Part shown: piece after piece, positions 1 through 9,433 of the stretch
Layout of the letters: every line of letters begins with the position of its first letter
Position numbering within the stretch: position 1 is the stretch's first letter
From: CAVUAF01 sp963739375
GTDB lineage: Bacteria > Acidobacteriota > Terriglobia > Terriglobales > Acidobacteriaceae
NCBI GenBank assembly: GCA_963739375.1
Contig: CAVUAF010000019.1
Location: 1 to 64,000 of the forward strand
Reading direction: 5' to 3'
Length of the DNA: 64,000 nt
Notes under the pieces: generated by a model
What the model was told of the DNA's origin: nothing
Seen by the model: only the letters and a program-made list of their open reading frames with translations
Databases searched by the model: none
Made by a program: the position numbers and the translations under genes

Positions 1-245
1 CGAGGCTCGACTATTGAAAGAGGGTGCTCATTACCGCGATAAACTTTCTTAATTCTCCTTCGATTTTTCCATTCGTTACCTAACGTAATTAAGCTACGTT
101 CAATTTTCTTGTGATATTCTGTGGCCATAACAATCACTATCGTCGAGCAAGGAATGAGACTTTTTGCCTCTCTACTCCCTTTCAGACATATATAGAAACT
201 AACTCGTTTTCTTCTCGTCTTCTTACTGACTTTCTTGTCTGTCAT
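1..245 (-). CDS. Partial basic protein running off the left edge
   Basis: An open minus-strand reading frame starts at ATG 245 and runs off the window without a stop (about 81 codons visible). A Shine-Dalgarno-like AGGTGA lies about five bases upstream of the ATG. The visible protein is rich in Lys and Arg at its start (MTDKKVSKKTRRKR) and later mixed. I do not recognise a domain. It could be a small DNA-binding protein or a chance open frame; the ribosome binding site is the main support. Confidence 0.4.
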   Translation of the reverse strand, partial: MTDKKVSKKTRRKRVSFYICLKGSREAKSLIPCSTIVIVMATEYHKKIERSLITLGNEWKNRRRIKKVYRGNEHPLSIVEP

Positions 246-473
246 AAAATCACCTGATTACATTAAGTCTTACCAATTATATGGAACTTGTTCCCTGAAA
301 ATCAATCGCACATGACATCAAAATAGACGAACCCAAAGCTCCTCCGTAATCCGCTTCCCTCAGACGAAGGGGAGTACCTAGTTTAGTAAGCGTGAACGGC
401 AACAGGCTTTTCTCTCAGTTGCTTAAGAGGATTAAACAATTAGCCAAAATGTAGATCTTTCTAAATCCTCAAG

Positions 474-983
474 CTACCTTGTAAGTTCATGTAGAATTAG
501 TGACCATTTATTCTTCCATTTGGATAACCATTTTTGCTGATACTCGGTGTCACCTAGTCGTCGCATAAGATTATCCGTACTGTGTGGTTTTCCCCGCTTT
601 GGAGGTGAATCCAGCCAGCGTTGATGGATTGCCCTAAGCTCCTTATCGAGCTCGGTGGTTGGAATAACATAGTATTCTGGTGCTGCATCCTCGTCTCCCA
701 AATCAACCAAGACTGAAAAGTCTGATCTACCGCACATATTCTTGAATATCGTTTTGTCTGGATCTCCCTTCCTGCACATCCACACCCAACTCTTGGCTGC
801 TGTTGTCTTCGACTTGACTCTTATGTTCAGCGAGTTGGTGCCATTAGTCGCCAGTACGTCAAAGCCAGGGTTATTTCTTGGTGCTGGAGCGGCAATTACA
901 CCACGTTTCAGTAGTTCTCCAACAACAAGATATTCACCAGCATTACCGATAGTCGACCCTTTGCCTTCTTTAATCTTACCCAT
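474..983 (-). CDS. PD-(D/E)XK-like nuclease-fold protein
   Basis: About 169 residues. The N-terminal part reads GNAGEYLVVGELLKRG, then NPGFDVLATNG, then LNIRVKSKT. This is the layout of the small PD-(D/E)XK proteins: an N-terminal helix with Glu, an Asp before the second strand, and a strand ending in a Lys. Here the usual E/Q-x-K is written V-K-S-K, so catalytic competence is uncertain. I chose ATG 983, which has AAGGAG four to five bases upstream, over the longer TTG start at 1004. Such proteins are often restriction- or repair-related and are common in defence-rich regions; the substrate is unknown. It stands alone on the minus strand beside the partial gene at the window edge. Confidence 0.65.
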   Translation of the reverse strand: MGKIKEGKGSTIGNAGEYLVVGELLKRGVIAAPAPRNNPGFDVLATNGTNSLNIRVKSKTTAAKSWVWMCRKGDPDKTIFKNMCGRSDFSVLVDLGDEDAAPEYYVIPTTELDKELRAIHQRWLDSPPKRGKPHSTDNLMRRLGDTEYQQKWLSKWKNKWSLILHELTR

Positions 984-1137
984 TTTCTCCTTGTGTTCCG
1001 TCAAATTCTCGTAAAAGATTTATGCTTAATCAGTAAACATTCAGTATACTACGCAGGTGTTAGTCTTTGCACAATTCATCGTTTTGTGACCTAATAGTCA
1101 GGCAGACTATGCTTTCAAGATTTGCTCCCTTGCGGTT

Positions 1138-1356
1138 GTTCCAGTTCCAAGTTGGAACTACTGACTTCTGAATTGTAGGGCCATCGCAGCTTCTAACTTA
1201 CACATGGAACTTGGAACTCGTAGCTAGTAAGGTGGAACTTGGAACATAGAACCTGGAACCCGTAGCTCATGATATGGAACTTGGAGGATGGAACTTAGAA
1301 CTCATAGCTCATAAGTTGTGATGTATAATCTAGCACTTCCAGTTCCATGTTCCAAT
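1138..1356. repeat. Short GGAACTTGGAAC-type intergenic repeats
   Basis: The spacer between the minus- and plus-strand genes contains many copies of GGAACTTGGAAC and GTTCCAAGTTGGAAC, broken up by GTAGCTCAT-like words. The copies occur in both orientations and can pair with one another. No open frame of interest lies here. Similar low-complexity repeats (GAAACTCGAAACTTG) occur in the high-GC part of the window, but they are not identical. Confidence 0.6.
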
Positions 1357-1456
1357 AGGTGATTTCGGAACAATCCGATGAACTGTTGCCCACGAGAGGT
1401 TTATAATAAGGGTGTACGTTATCGGCAGAAGCTATTAACCTACATTGGGAATGTTT

Positions 1457-2230
1457 ATGACTGACTATGAGGTAATACATATTGCAGTAGCTCCTCCGGC
1501 CAACCTCGATGCAAACCTCGTAAGAAGTGTGGCAACTGTTATTAACAAGAGCCCTTCCCAGACACGTCTTCTTCTGGCCGGTGAGGTGCCTAAAGTTATT
1601 GCTCACTACGACAGCATACAAGTAGCAGAATCCATAATCCGGAATCTACAGAACCTGGGTCTTGTTGCAATTGCGTGTAGGGATTCTGAACTTCGTCAGT
1701 TTCCACAAACCTTTAAGGCGCAAACCCTAGAATTCAGAAAGAAGTTCTATTCCGAGACATTGCCGGTCGTGAGAGAAGGATAGTAAAAAACAATGTCTTC
1801 CTGGTTCTTGTGGGGAGGATAGAAACTTCCGTGGAGGTAGAGACTACAAAGCAAAAGACTAAGTTTGAGTTTGCCCAGGACATTGCTCATGGGCGGCATC
1901 CCAATCTGGCGAAGGGTTGATGAGAAAACCACAACTCACTCTATTCAGGCTGAGTGCTTCGCTGGGCTCTACGAACGAAAATCACCAGATCCTAGTGTAG
2001 ATATCCTTCAACACCACATGAATTATTCGTTCTTAGGAGCAAAGGTAGCTGCGTCTTCTTTCGCAAACTTTGGTACCGTTGTTCTGAGACTCCAGAGGTA
2101 TTACCACAGGCGATTTTTGATAACAGGCTAGCGAAACCTTCTGTGCTAACCACATCTCCCAGCCAGGTTTGGGAAGGTATTGAGATAAACTGCAAGTTGA
2201 TTTACTTGTTCCACGCAGTGACCAGCGGTC
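1457..2230 (+). pseudogene. Lineage-specific hypothetical protein, frameshifted
   Basis: Three or four overlapping frames join into one protein of about 255 residues. The first frame (1457-1775) begins MTDYEVIHIAVAPP and ends near LPVVREG. A shift near 1775 gives RIVKNNVFLVLVGRIETS. A second near 1866 gives TLLMGGIPIWRRVDEK and, further on, ILQHHMNYSFLGAKVA. A third near 2095 gives PQAIFDNRLAKPS and EINCKLIYLF. Each fragment has protein-like composition and they run in order without overlap in content, so I read this as a single gene. It resembles a lineage-restricted Chloroflexota protein that I recall, but I know no function. ATG 1457 is preferred; TTG 1445 and ATG 1451 are also in frame. 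Confidence 0.55.
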
Positions 2231-2300
2231 GGCTTGGAATCCATAGAATAACAAATTGGCTGATTGCTACCGCAATCAATCTGCTCATTCTATCCGGCCG

Positions 2301-2309
2301 TGGTATAAT
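2301..2309 (+). promoter_or_regulatory. Extended -10 promoter TGGTATAAT
   Basis: TGGTATAAT matches the extended -10 consensus TGnTATAAT. It lies about 40 bases upstream of the GTG start of the DUF6884-like gene. No good -35 box is visible, which is normal for extended -10 promoters. Confidence 0.6.
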
Positions 2310-2349
2310 AGGCACGACGCTATCCCACAGTAAAGGAGGACGGCATGAA

Positions 2350-2850
2350 GTGTGCGTAACCCATTGTGCCAAGAATAAACGAGATGGGTCTCTTCCACCG
2401 GATGGCCTATACGTTTCGCGAAGAATACACCAATTTGTCTCGTACTGTAAGGAAAAACGTTTGAACTGGGCTATCCTCTCCGCCAAATATGGGCTATTCT
2501 TTCCGGAAGAGAACAAGCAGAAGTACAATGTAACCTTCAAGAGCAACCGAGCACACTGGCTTGGAACCCAAGTGGTAGCGGATGGAGAAGAACTTCCTAG
2601 AAGTAACTCCGACACCATATTGAGAGAATTAGCCAAAATTGTGGTGGTTCAGATCGCTACGCACTCTGTGAGCAAAATTATCTACTACTATGAGAGCAGG
2701 GGGCCTATTCAGCCACCCAAGGGCTATCTTGCTTTACTCCACTTTGTTGTGGACAATTGTAACCGGGTGCACCATTGGGCTGAATTGTTGGAGTGCACCA
2801 GCAAGCATGGAACAATAAGTGCCACTGCACGACTGGACTTTGACCCGTAG
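2350..2850 (+). CDS. DUF6884-like protein
   Basis: About 166 residues beginning (M)CVTHCAKNKRDG. The start is GTG 2350, with TAAAGGAGGA at 2331-2340. The open frame extends further upstream, but that part belongs to the preceding frameshifted gene. The signature LNWAILSAKYGLFFPEE, followed by a region ending in a hydrophobic strand (KIIYYYESRG), matches the DUF6884 type: a nucleotide-binding-like fold related to YaaA/DUF328-like proteins, with a Cys near the start and an SAKYG loop. Family members sit near nucleic-acid modification and defence genes, but the reaction is not established. It has its own extended -10 promoter at 2301, so it is probably transcribed alone. Confidence 0.6.
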   Translation: MCVTHCAKNKRDGSLPPDGLYVSRRIHQFVSYCKEKRLNWAILSAKYGLFFPEENKQKYNVTFKSNRAHWLGTQVVADGEELPRSNSDTILRELAKIVVVQIATHSVSKIIYYYESRGPIQPPKGYLALLHFVVDNCNRVHHWAELLECTSKHGTISATARLDFDP

Positions 2851-3021
2851 CTTGAAGCTATCAAAGGCCAAGTGGACTTGACAATTTGACGTTTTGTTAT
2901 GCTTGTGATGAGAGCCAAATCCTCCGTCATAAGTTGCTCAACCGTCCGATGAAAGTTCAAGCGATCCTCAAGCTTCACTAAGTGAGCAATTCACAGCTCC
3001 TTCTGCACGAGGTTTGGCTGG

Positions 3022-3030
3022 TGGTATAAT
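3022..3030 (+). promoter_or_regulatory. Extended -10 promoter TGGTATAAT
   Basis: A second exact TGGTATAAT lies 18 bases upstream of the ATG at 3049, implying a very short leader. The upstream sequence has no obvious -35 box. The same 9-mer precedes the gene at 2350. Confidence 0.55.
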
Positions 3031-3048
3031 TGCATTGAGAGCCTGTCA

Positions 3049-3363
3049 ATGAAAATAGCTATTCTAATTTGCTGTAGTCTTGCATTGGCCTTATTAGCCT
3101 TGTCAGGCTTATCATACACTCCTGGGACTTCATTGGAGGTTTCCGTAACTGAAGTGGACAATGGGGTCATAATTCAGAATGTGGGCAACGTTGCTTGCCT
3201 CGTTTTTGTCAGTTCACCTGAGGGTGAACAGCAGTTTGAACTGGCTATCGGCAAAAATGTAACGGTTACTGGTATATCACGGCCCATCGATGTTTCTGCA
3301 GTTGCCCCACCCACTGCCGAACTGTTCCCAACAGTGAAAACTCTTCTGGCCGCAGAAACTTAA
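3049..3363 (+). CDS. Small secreted or membrane-anchored protein
   Basis: 104 residues. Residues 1-22 (MKIAILICCSLALALLALSG) form a signal peptide or membrane anchor. The rest is a small beta-rich domain (SLEVSVTEVDNGVIIQNVGN onward) ending in a Pro/Ala-rich tail. No enzyme motif is visible. It lies upstream of another exported protein (3487) with a 120-base gap. Function not recognised. Confidence 0.6.
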   Translation: MKIAILICCSLALALLALSGLSYTPGTSLEVSVTEVDNGVIIQNVGNVACLVFVSSPEGEQQFELAIGKNVTVTGISRPIDVSAVAPPTAELFPTVKTLLAAET

Positions 3364-3486
3364 TCTTTATGGCATTGCTGTTCATTAACCCTATTATCTC
3401 TCTATCACGCGCAATGCTAGAACCACGATTACTATGTATGCTGTGGCTATAGTAGACAAAGATTACCATGTTTAAGGGAGGATGGA

Positions 3487-5170
3487 ATGAGTAAGAAAAA
3501 GCTGGCGGGAATCATCGCAGTTTGTATTATAGCTATCATCGCAGTGATAGTCGCAACTAACCCAAGGCAGCCAACACCGACCGCTCAGACTTATACGCTT
3601 ACCACATACATTAGTCCTTCAGGAGCAGGTTCTGTGTCTCCGGCAGGTGGTCAATATGAATCAGGTGTACAGATAACACTGACTGCTACCCCCGCCAGTG
3701 GTTACACATTTGATTATTGGCAGGATATGGCTTCAAGTTCTTCGAATACAGTCTCTTCGAATACAGTCACTATCACCATGAACGCACATAAGGCCATCAC
3801 TGCCCATTTCAAAGTTGTTGACCACGCCGAACAAGGGACTTTGACAGTCCACTTCATTGATGTTGGCCAAGGGGATTCTATACTTTTGGACCTCGGCGAA
3901 ACTGAGGTATTGATTGATGGTGGGGAAAAATCCCCGGGCGTAGTCAGCTACATTGATGATTACGTTGACGGGTCCGCTCGAGGTAATGGTAGCTACTCAT
4001 CCCCATACTGACCATATAGGTGGGCTGATCGCAGTCTTAAATGCCTTTGAAGTTGACGAAATCTGGCTTAATGGCGACACAACTACTTCGCAAACCTACT
4101 CCCAGTTTATGTCGGCGGTCAATTCTGAAGGCGCTGAAGTGTTTACAGCGAGAAGAGGAGACACTATTCAAGCCGGCAATCTTACTTTCAATGTGCTTAA
4201 TCCTGCCAACTTGAGCGGCACCATTAACAACAATTCCATTGTTTTGAGCCTTAGCTACGGGCAGGTTGATTTCTTGTTCACCGGAGATGCCGAGCAGGAA
4301 GCTGAGGCAAGTATGCTCGCGGAAGGGATTGTCCCGGATGTGGAGATACTGAAGGTAGGACATCACGGTTCACGAACGGCATCATCAATACAGTTCTTAC
4401 AGGCGGCTGAGCCTGAGTGTGCTATCTATATGGCTGGACAAGGCAACAGTTATGGGCATCCTCATCAAGAAACTATCACCAGTCTTTGCGAAGTTGGCGC
4501 TGAGATATACGGCACGGATATTCACGGAACTGTCATAGTCTCGACAGACGGGGTAACATACAGCGTGCTCCCTTCAAGCGATGTACCGCTGGTGGCCTGC
4601 TCCTCTGCTACGACTTATGACCTTACCATCAGCGTCAACGGTCAAGGAACTACCAATCCCAGCGCGAGTACTTATGAGTATGATAGTGGCACCGAGATAA
4701 CTATCACTACATCGCCTGCCTCTGGCTGGACATTTGACCACTGGAGTGGTGACGCCTCAGGTACTTCGCCCACGATTGTCATTACCATGGACTGCGATAA
4801 GGATGTTACTGCTTACTTCGAGGGGGAATCTGAGGTCAGTAGCGATGTTCAGATTACTTACATCTTCTATGATGGCATCGTTTACCGTACGGAGTCCGAT
4901 GAATATGTAGAGATTACAAATCTTGGTGATACGTCACAAGACTTGAAGGGATGGGTACTGAAGGACATATCCGAGGGATATCCCTCATTTACTTTCCCCT
5001 CCTATGTCTTAGTCCCGGGTGCCAAAATACGGGTTTACACGAATGAGATTCATTCCGAGTGGGGTGGCTTTAGTTTTGGGTACAGCAAAGCGATTTGGAA
5101 TAATACTGACCCCGATTGGGCCGCGCTATACAACGCCCAGGGACAAGAGGTATCGAGAAAGAGCTATTAA
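3487..5170 (+). CDS. Secreted ComEC-type metallo-beta-lactamase protein with lamin-tail domain (frameshifted)
   Basis: Reconstructed length is about 560 residues. In order: a membrane anchor (residues 5-25); a divergent InlB-B/Flg_new repeat (about 35-108, GSVSPAGGQY...GYTFDYWQD); a metallo-beta-lactamase domain of the ComEC/Rec2 type (TVHFIDVGQGDSILL, then THPHTDHIGG, then LFTGDAE and VGHHGSRTASS); a second Flg_new repeat; and a C-terminal lamin-tail domain (YVEITNLGDTSQDLKGWVL). The metal ligands HxHxDH are intact. Reading must change from frame 1 to frame 2 near 3970, where GACGGGTCC appears to carry one extra G. The second half alone begins at ATG 3953. Extracellular MBL-LTD proteins are usually viewed as secreted nucleases or phosphodiesterases. 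SD AGGGAGG precedes ATG 3487. Confidence 0.75.
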
Positions 5171-5649
5171 ACAAATACTTTTGTTCCGTATGCTGTCCCT
5201 ACGAGGAAAACCCTACACGTTAGGATGGCTGTTTCGATTGAGCTCTGTGTAACCCTTTGTGCGACGGAGAGACAATTCTCCCACGAGCTCCGACACACCA
5301 TTGAACAATACTGACAAATGTGCAATCTCACTACATCCAACAAAAATACAAATTGAGATACATCAAGAAATAGCACGTTTTTCACCCTCCTGATCCGAGA
5401 GAGGAAGTCAGTAAAACAAAAAAACTTCCCGGAGAGTGAGGTTTCAATTGACTAATGATTAAAACTGTCTGACGTCTCACTTCCCGCTAAGCGATACCCA
5501 CGACCTTGCTCGACTTTGACATCCACCTTATCTTTTCATATGATAAAATTGGTTGGTGATTACTGACACTTGAGCAGCTTTAAAGATAAAATAGGCATTG
5601 CGGAAGCGACCAAAACTAAAGGTACAAGATAAATGCATAGAGCGAGGAT
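5171..5649. other. Non-coding spacer of about 480 bases
   Basis: AT-rich stretch before the SLATT gene. I see no convincing open frame on either strand and no RNA gene. The TATGATAAAAT around 5538-5548 is a possible -10 region for the downstream SLATT-TIR pair, leaving an untranslated leader of about 100 bases. Confidence 0.4.
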
Positions 5650-6552
5650 ATGAGTATGCCAATAACTAATAAAATATCCTATGACAACCTTCCTGCCTTA
5701 TATCGTGCTTCAGATAAAGCCTCATTCACTGCACAGAATCAATTCGTCATTCTTACAGCTACTAATTTGGGCCTTATGATAATTGCAGCGATTGTTGGTT
5801 CATTGACTTTAAGCAATACTCCTGGAAAGACAATGCTAGCGATAATTACTGCTATACTTTTGACTATTGGCATATTTATTACAATTGTCATTCGCACCTC
5901 TAAACTCGAGCAAGCTTGGTACGACGGAAGGGCTATTGCTGAATCTGTAAAGACTCTAGCTTGGCGCTATATGACTGGCAGTGCCCCATACCCAATTAGT
6001 CTCGGAACTAAAGCTACGGAGATCTTTATCTCGAGTCTTCATTCACTCCTAGAAGAACGAAAAACATTTGCGGCAAGATTAGGTGGTCAACATGGTACAG
6101 CCCAGCAGATTACCGATAGGATGAATATGGTACGCAATTTAAGTACAGAAGAGAGGAAAAAGATATACCTCTCAGAGCGTCTAGATGAACAAAGAAATTG
6201 GTATAGCGATAAAACTGAAGCCAATCTCAGGTCAGCTAATAGATTTTTTATGGGTACGGTTACCTCACAAGCTTTAGCAATAATTTCTGCTTTTACGTTA
6301 GTTATTTGGCAGGGATCTCTGGTTCAACTTACCGGTATTTTTACCACGTTGGCCGCAGCTTTCTTAGCTTGGACACAAATGAAGCGGAATGAAGAACTGG
6401 CGCAATCATATGGTTTGGCGGCACAAGAATTAATTCTCATTCACGAACAATCTTCTAGAATCAGGACTGACGAGGAATTATCTACGTATGTCGTGAACTC
6501 GGAAAATGCTATATCAAGGGAGCACACGATGTGGCTGGCACGCAGGAGCTAA
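5650..6552 (+). CDS. SLATT-domain (2TM effector) protein, DUF4231-like
   Basis: 300 residues with two 2TM modules. Residues about 30-78 form the first hairpin (FVILTATNLGLMIIAAIVG, then a second helix ending ITIVIRT), followed by the characteristic AWYDGRAIAESVKTLAWRYM. A second hairpin spans about 204-245 and is followed by a conserved-looking helix EELAQSYGLAAQELILIHEQ. This is the SLATT_3 + SLATT_1 fusion described among SMODS/SLOG-associated 2TM effectors, predicted to form membrane pores that kill or arrest the infected cell. ATG 5656 has better spacing to GAGG than ATG 5650. It is followed after 126 bases, on the same strand, by the TIR-STAND gene, suggesting one functional unit. Confidence 0.8.
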   Translation: MSMPITNKISYDNLPALYRASDKASFTAQNQFVILTATNLGLMIIAAIVGSLTLSNTPGKTMLAIITAILLTIGIFITIVIRTSKLEQAWYDGRAIAESVKTLAWRYMTGSAPYPISLGTKATEIFISSLHSLLEERKTFAARLGGQHGTAQQITDRMNMVRNLSTEERKKIYLSERLDEQRNWYSDKTEANLRSANRFFMGTVTSQALAIISAFTLVIWQGSLVQLTGIFTTLAAAFLAWTQMKRNEELAQSYGLAAQELILIHEQSSRIRTDEELSTYVVNSENAISREHTMWLARRS

Positions 6553-6678
6553 CCAAGAATGGTTGCTGACAAAGGACTTCAGACATTCGCTGTAAAACAA
6601 GTGATCAGGCCAATTACTTAAACTGAGGTAAGAAAACCTCCCGATGCGTGAAGGAAGGCAAAGGAATAGAATATAAAC

Positions 6679-9336
6679 ATGGGTCAACATGTTTTCATTA
6701 GCTATTCAAACCATGATAAATCGGTCGCGGATGCCGTGTGTGCCGCTCTAGAGAACAGGAAAGTTCGGTGTTGGGTCGCACCACGAGATGTGATGCCAGG
6801 CGTTTCTTACGCTGATGCCCTTATTGATGGATTAAATCAAAGTCACCTTCTGATTTTGGTGTTTTCCTCGAATTCAAATACCTCGTCACAAGTGATGAGG
6901 GAAGTAGAAAGAGCAGTAAGCAAGAACATCCCAATCATTACATTTCGGATCGAGGACGTTCCGCCATCAAGAGCAATGGAGTATTTCCTGAGCGCCCATC
7001 AATGGTTGGATGGCTTGATACCACCCATTACAGAGCATATCCAAAGACTTGCGGACACGGTTGTGACGCAGATGACTACCGAAACCGAAAAACTAACGAC
7101 GGCAACACAAAATTCTTCTGCCTCAGAACCTGAGCCGGAAAATAGAGTCATCCTGTTTTTGGAATCGGCACTTAGAGATCACCTCGATACCAACCCTCCT
7201 AAATTTACTAGAGAACTACTAAAGGCAATTAAACTGGACACTAAGGAACACATAAGTAATCTACCGATCATTTCTTGGAAAGGTGGTTTAACCTGGAGGC
7301 CGCGATACGACATATTGTACCCGCAGTGCTACGTCGACCCGAGCGTGACTACGTTTCATAACGAAGAAACTGGGGTGAGTAATAGTTCGTTCAGCTTCTC
7401 AGACCATCGCCAAGATATCCTAAGGAAGCTAGCCTCCAGCGATTCAACTTACTACGTACTGATTGGCGAGTCAGGAATTGGCAAGACCACCACTTTGTTG
7501 ACAGTATATGATGACTTCCTGAGAGAACATGATTCCGACAATCTATACTTTCCAATTCTGTTGCAGGCTAGGGACATCGCAGCTACAACTCTTTATTCAA
7601 AACCGAATGAAAATATTAACCGCAATGAAATCGACACACTTTATTACTTATGGGATATTTGCATTCAGGTGGTTTCCCGATCCAGAGCAGGTGTAAGAAA
7701 GGACGCCGGAGAATTGTGGGTAAGCTACGGAGGAGCATCTTTCCCCACCACCTTACTAAATACCAAACCAGTCTTTTTCTTCGATGCAATTGACGAGGTG
7801 GATGAAGCTGTGGCCAAATCAATAATGCGCGTAGCTCCCCATGTTTCTCACATGCTTACCTCCAGAACAGACTACTTCCACAGGACGGCTACTCATCTTT
7901 ATGAATCAGGTGCGGAGCAAGTGTACTATTTGACCCAATGGGGGAAAAAGCATGTACTACAATTTGTCGATTTATTCCTTACCTGTAATTCGACAAACTT
8001 TCCCAGTGAGTTTCCCAGAGCCAAAGTTGTGGAAATACAACTTGTCTTGCGTAACCTGAACATTGAGAATACGATCCTTGTTAAACCTCTTTTTCTAATT
8101 ATGTTCATCGTCATTGCGCAGCAATGTAATGATACTAGTCAGCTCAACGCGTTGGAAATAACTTCCAGTCCACACAAGCTATACGAGACTTTTTTGCGAT
8201 GTTGGTTTGAAAAGGAAACCAGTCGTCCGTCTTCTAAGTTCAAAGTCATGTTCAGTTTGACACAACGGGAAGAGCATACCAATAATGCCGTTATCTTCGG
8301 GACTTATCGAAATATTCTGGAATATATCGGCTGGTGTCTGTTTTACCAGAAGCACGGTGTCATTCAGAGCATTCCCTTCCCACTGCAGTGCACTGAGGAA
8401 TTGATTTCCAATAACTTCAGAGGATGGCCTAGTAAAAATGTTCCTTTTTGGGGTGAGTATATTAGCTATGACCTCGTAAGATTGGCAGAAACCGAAGATA
8501 TTAAGTCGATTCTAGAGATTGAAAACAAGTCTAGGCGACTTGTCAAATTTATCCATGAGTCAATTGGGGATTATATGGTCGCGTCTTCGTTTGTCCATGA
8601 GCTTGCAAAGCAACGTTTCAATACTAAGGTACTAGCAAATTACTATCCGAAAGAAATAACCCAATTCATAAACGAATTAGTTGCAGATCCTGACGGTGTT
8701 GTTTTTAACCCTGTTATCAGGAATCTCAAGTTAACAATACAAGGTGTCACCTTTACGCCTCAGATGAACGAAATTGAAATTCGTCAAAGCAATTGGGCTC
8801 TGTATTTTCTATCGCGTGCTCTATTTGCACGAACCGGGGTTATACAGAAGCAGGAGGATTTGGATGTCTTCCGGGCAACCACTGAAAGCGCGGCTCATCC
8901 TTGGCTCAAGCGTACTGCGTACATTAGCCTGATTATCTTGGGAGACACCGAGTATGAGCGACGATACCTACAGGCGCTCATAAATGATGAATTGGAGCAG
9001 GAATACAATATTGGCGACATGTTACGCTATTATGGCGATACACATTTTCAAACCACCATGCAGCCGGACGATATTCGTATCAAAAGGGAATCCTTGATTT
9101 CGCAAACCTGGACACGATGTTATTTAAGACTATTGCGTGGACTGAGTTCCAAAGATCCAAAGGACAGACAACTGTTTAAGTTCCGAATGATTACGTTTCT
9201 CATTATGCTATACTCTTTACGCTCCCCGGTTCCCAGCAAGGACCTGACACAAATAGAGCTGGAAGCAAAACGTGTTGTTGACTCAAATATGGGCAATGGA
9301 TTCTGGAAGAAGTCACTCGAAGGTTATTGGACTTGA
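6679..9336 (+). CDS. TIR-STAND NTPase (NACHT-like), likely anti-phage sensor
   Basis: 885 residues. Residues 1-115 form a TIR domain (HVFISYSNHDKSVADAVCAAL; CWVAPRDVMPG; the loop SSNSNTSSQVMREVERA). By alignment with SARM1-type TIRs, Glu75 is the likely NADase catalytic residue. After a linker (about 120-160) comes a P-loop NTPase: Walker A GESGIGKTT at about 263-271, Walker B FFFDAIDE at about 366-373, and a sensor-like SRTDYF, as in NACHT/STAND proteins. The C-terminal 450 residues are helical with no recognised repeat and could be the ligand sensor. In known TIR-STAND systems, phage recognition oligomerises the NTPase and the TIR depletes NAD+. It probably forms an operon with the SLATT gene upstream. 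No frameshift is seen. Confidence 0.8.
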   Translation: MGQHVFISYSNHDKSVADAVCAALENRKVRCWVAPRDVMPGVSYADALIDGLNQSHLLILVFSSNSNTSSQVMREVERAVSKNIPIITFRIEDVPPSRAMEYFLSAHQWLDGLIPPITEHIQRLADTVVTQMTTETEKLTTATQNSSASEPEPENRVILFLESALRDHLDTNPPKFTRELLKAIKLDTKEHISNLPIISWKGGLTWRPRYDILYPQCYVDPSVTTFHNEETGVSNSSFSFSDHRQDILRKLASSDSTYYVLIGESGIGKTTTLLTVYDDFLREHDSDNLYFPILLQARDIAATTLYSKPNENINRNEIDTLYYLWDICIQVVSRSRAGVRKDAGELWVSYGGASFPTTLLNTKPVFFFDAIDEVDEAVAKSIMRVAPHVSHMLTSRTDYFHRTATHLYESGAEQVYYLTQWGKKHVLQFVDLFLTCNSTNFPSEFPRAKVVEIQLVLRNLNIENTILVKPLFLIMFIVIAQQCNDTSQLNALEITSSPHKLYETFLRCWFEKETSRPSSKFKVMFSLTQREEHTNNAVIFGTYRNILEYIGWCLFYQKHGVIQSIPFPLQCTEELISNNFRGWPSKNVPFWGEYISYDLVRLAETEDIKSILEIENKSRRLVKFIHESIGDYMVASSFVHELAKQRFNTKVLANYYPKEITQFINELVADPDGVVFNPVIRNLKLTIQGVTFTPQMNEIEIRQSNWALYFLSRALFARTGVIQKQEDLDVFRATTESAAHPWLKRTAYISLIILGDTEYERRYLQALINDELEQEYNIGDMLRYYGDTHFQTTMQPDDIRIKRESLISQTWTRCYLRLLRGLSSKDPKDRQLFKFRMITFLIMLYSLRSPVPSKDLTQIELEAKRVVDSNMGNGFWKKSLEGYWT

Positions 9337-9433
9337 TTGCTTATGGCATAAGTCACGATTACTCAAATTGTCGATTCGACTGACAGAATCCAAACGTCTT
9401 CCGCTACAGATTACTTGAGCTTGTTTTGCCCTT

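Noticed and set aside
1865..2131. Independent small gene
   Set aside because: Its sequence is the middle of the frameshifted protein that starts at 1457.
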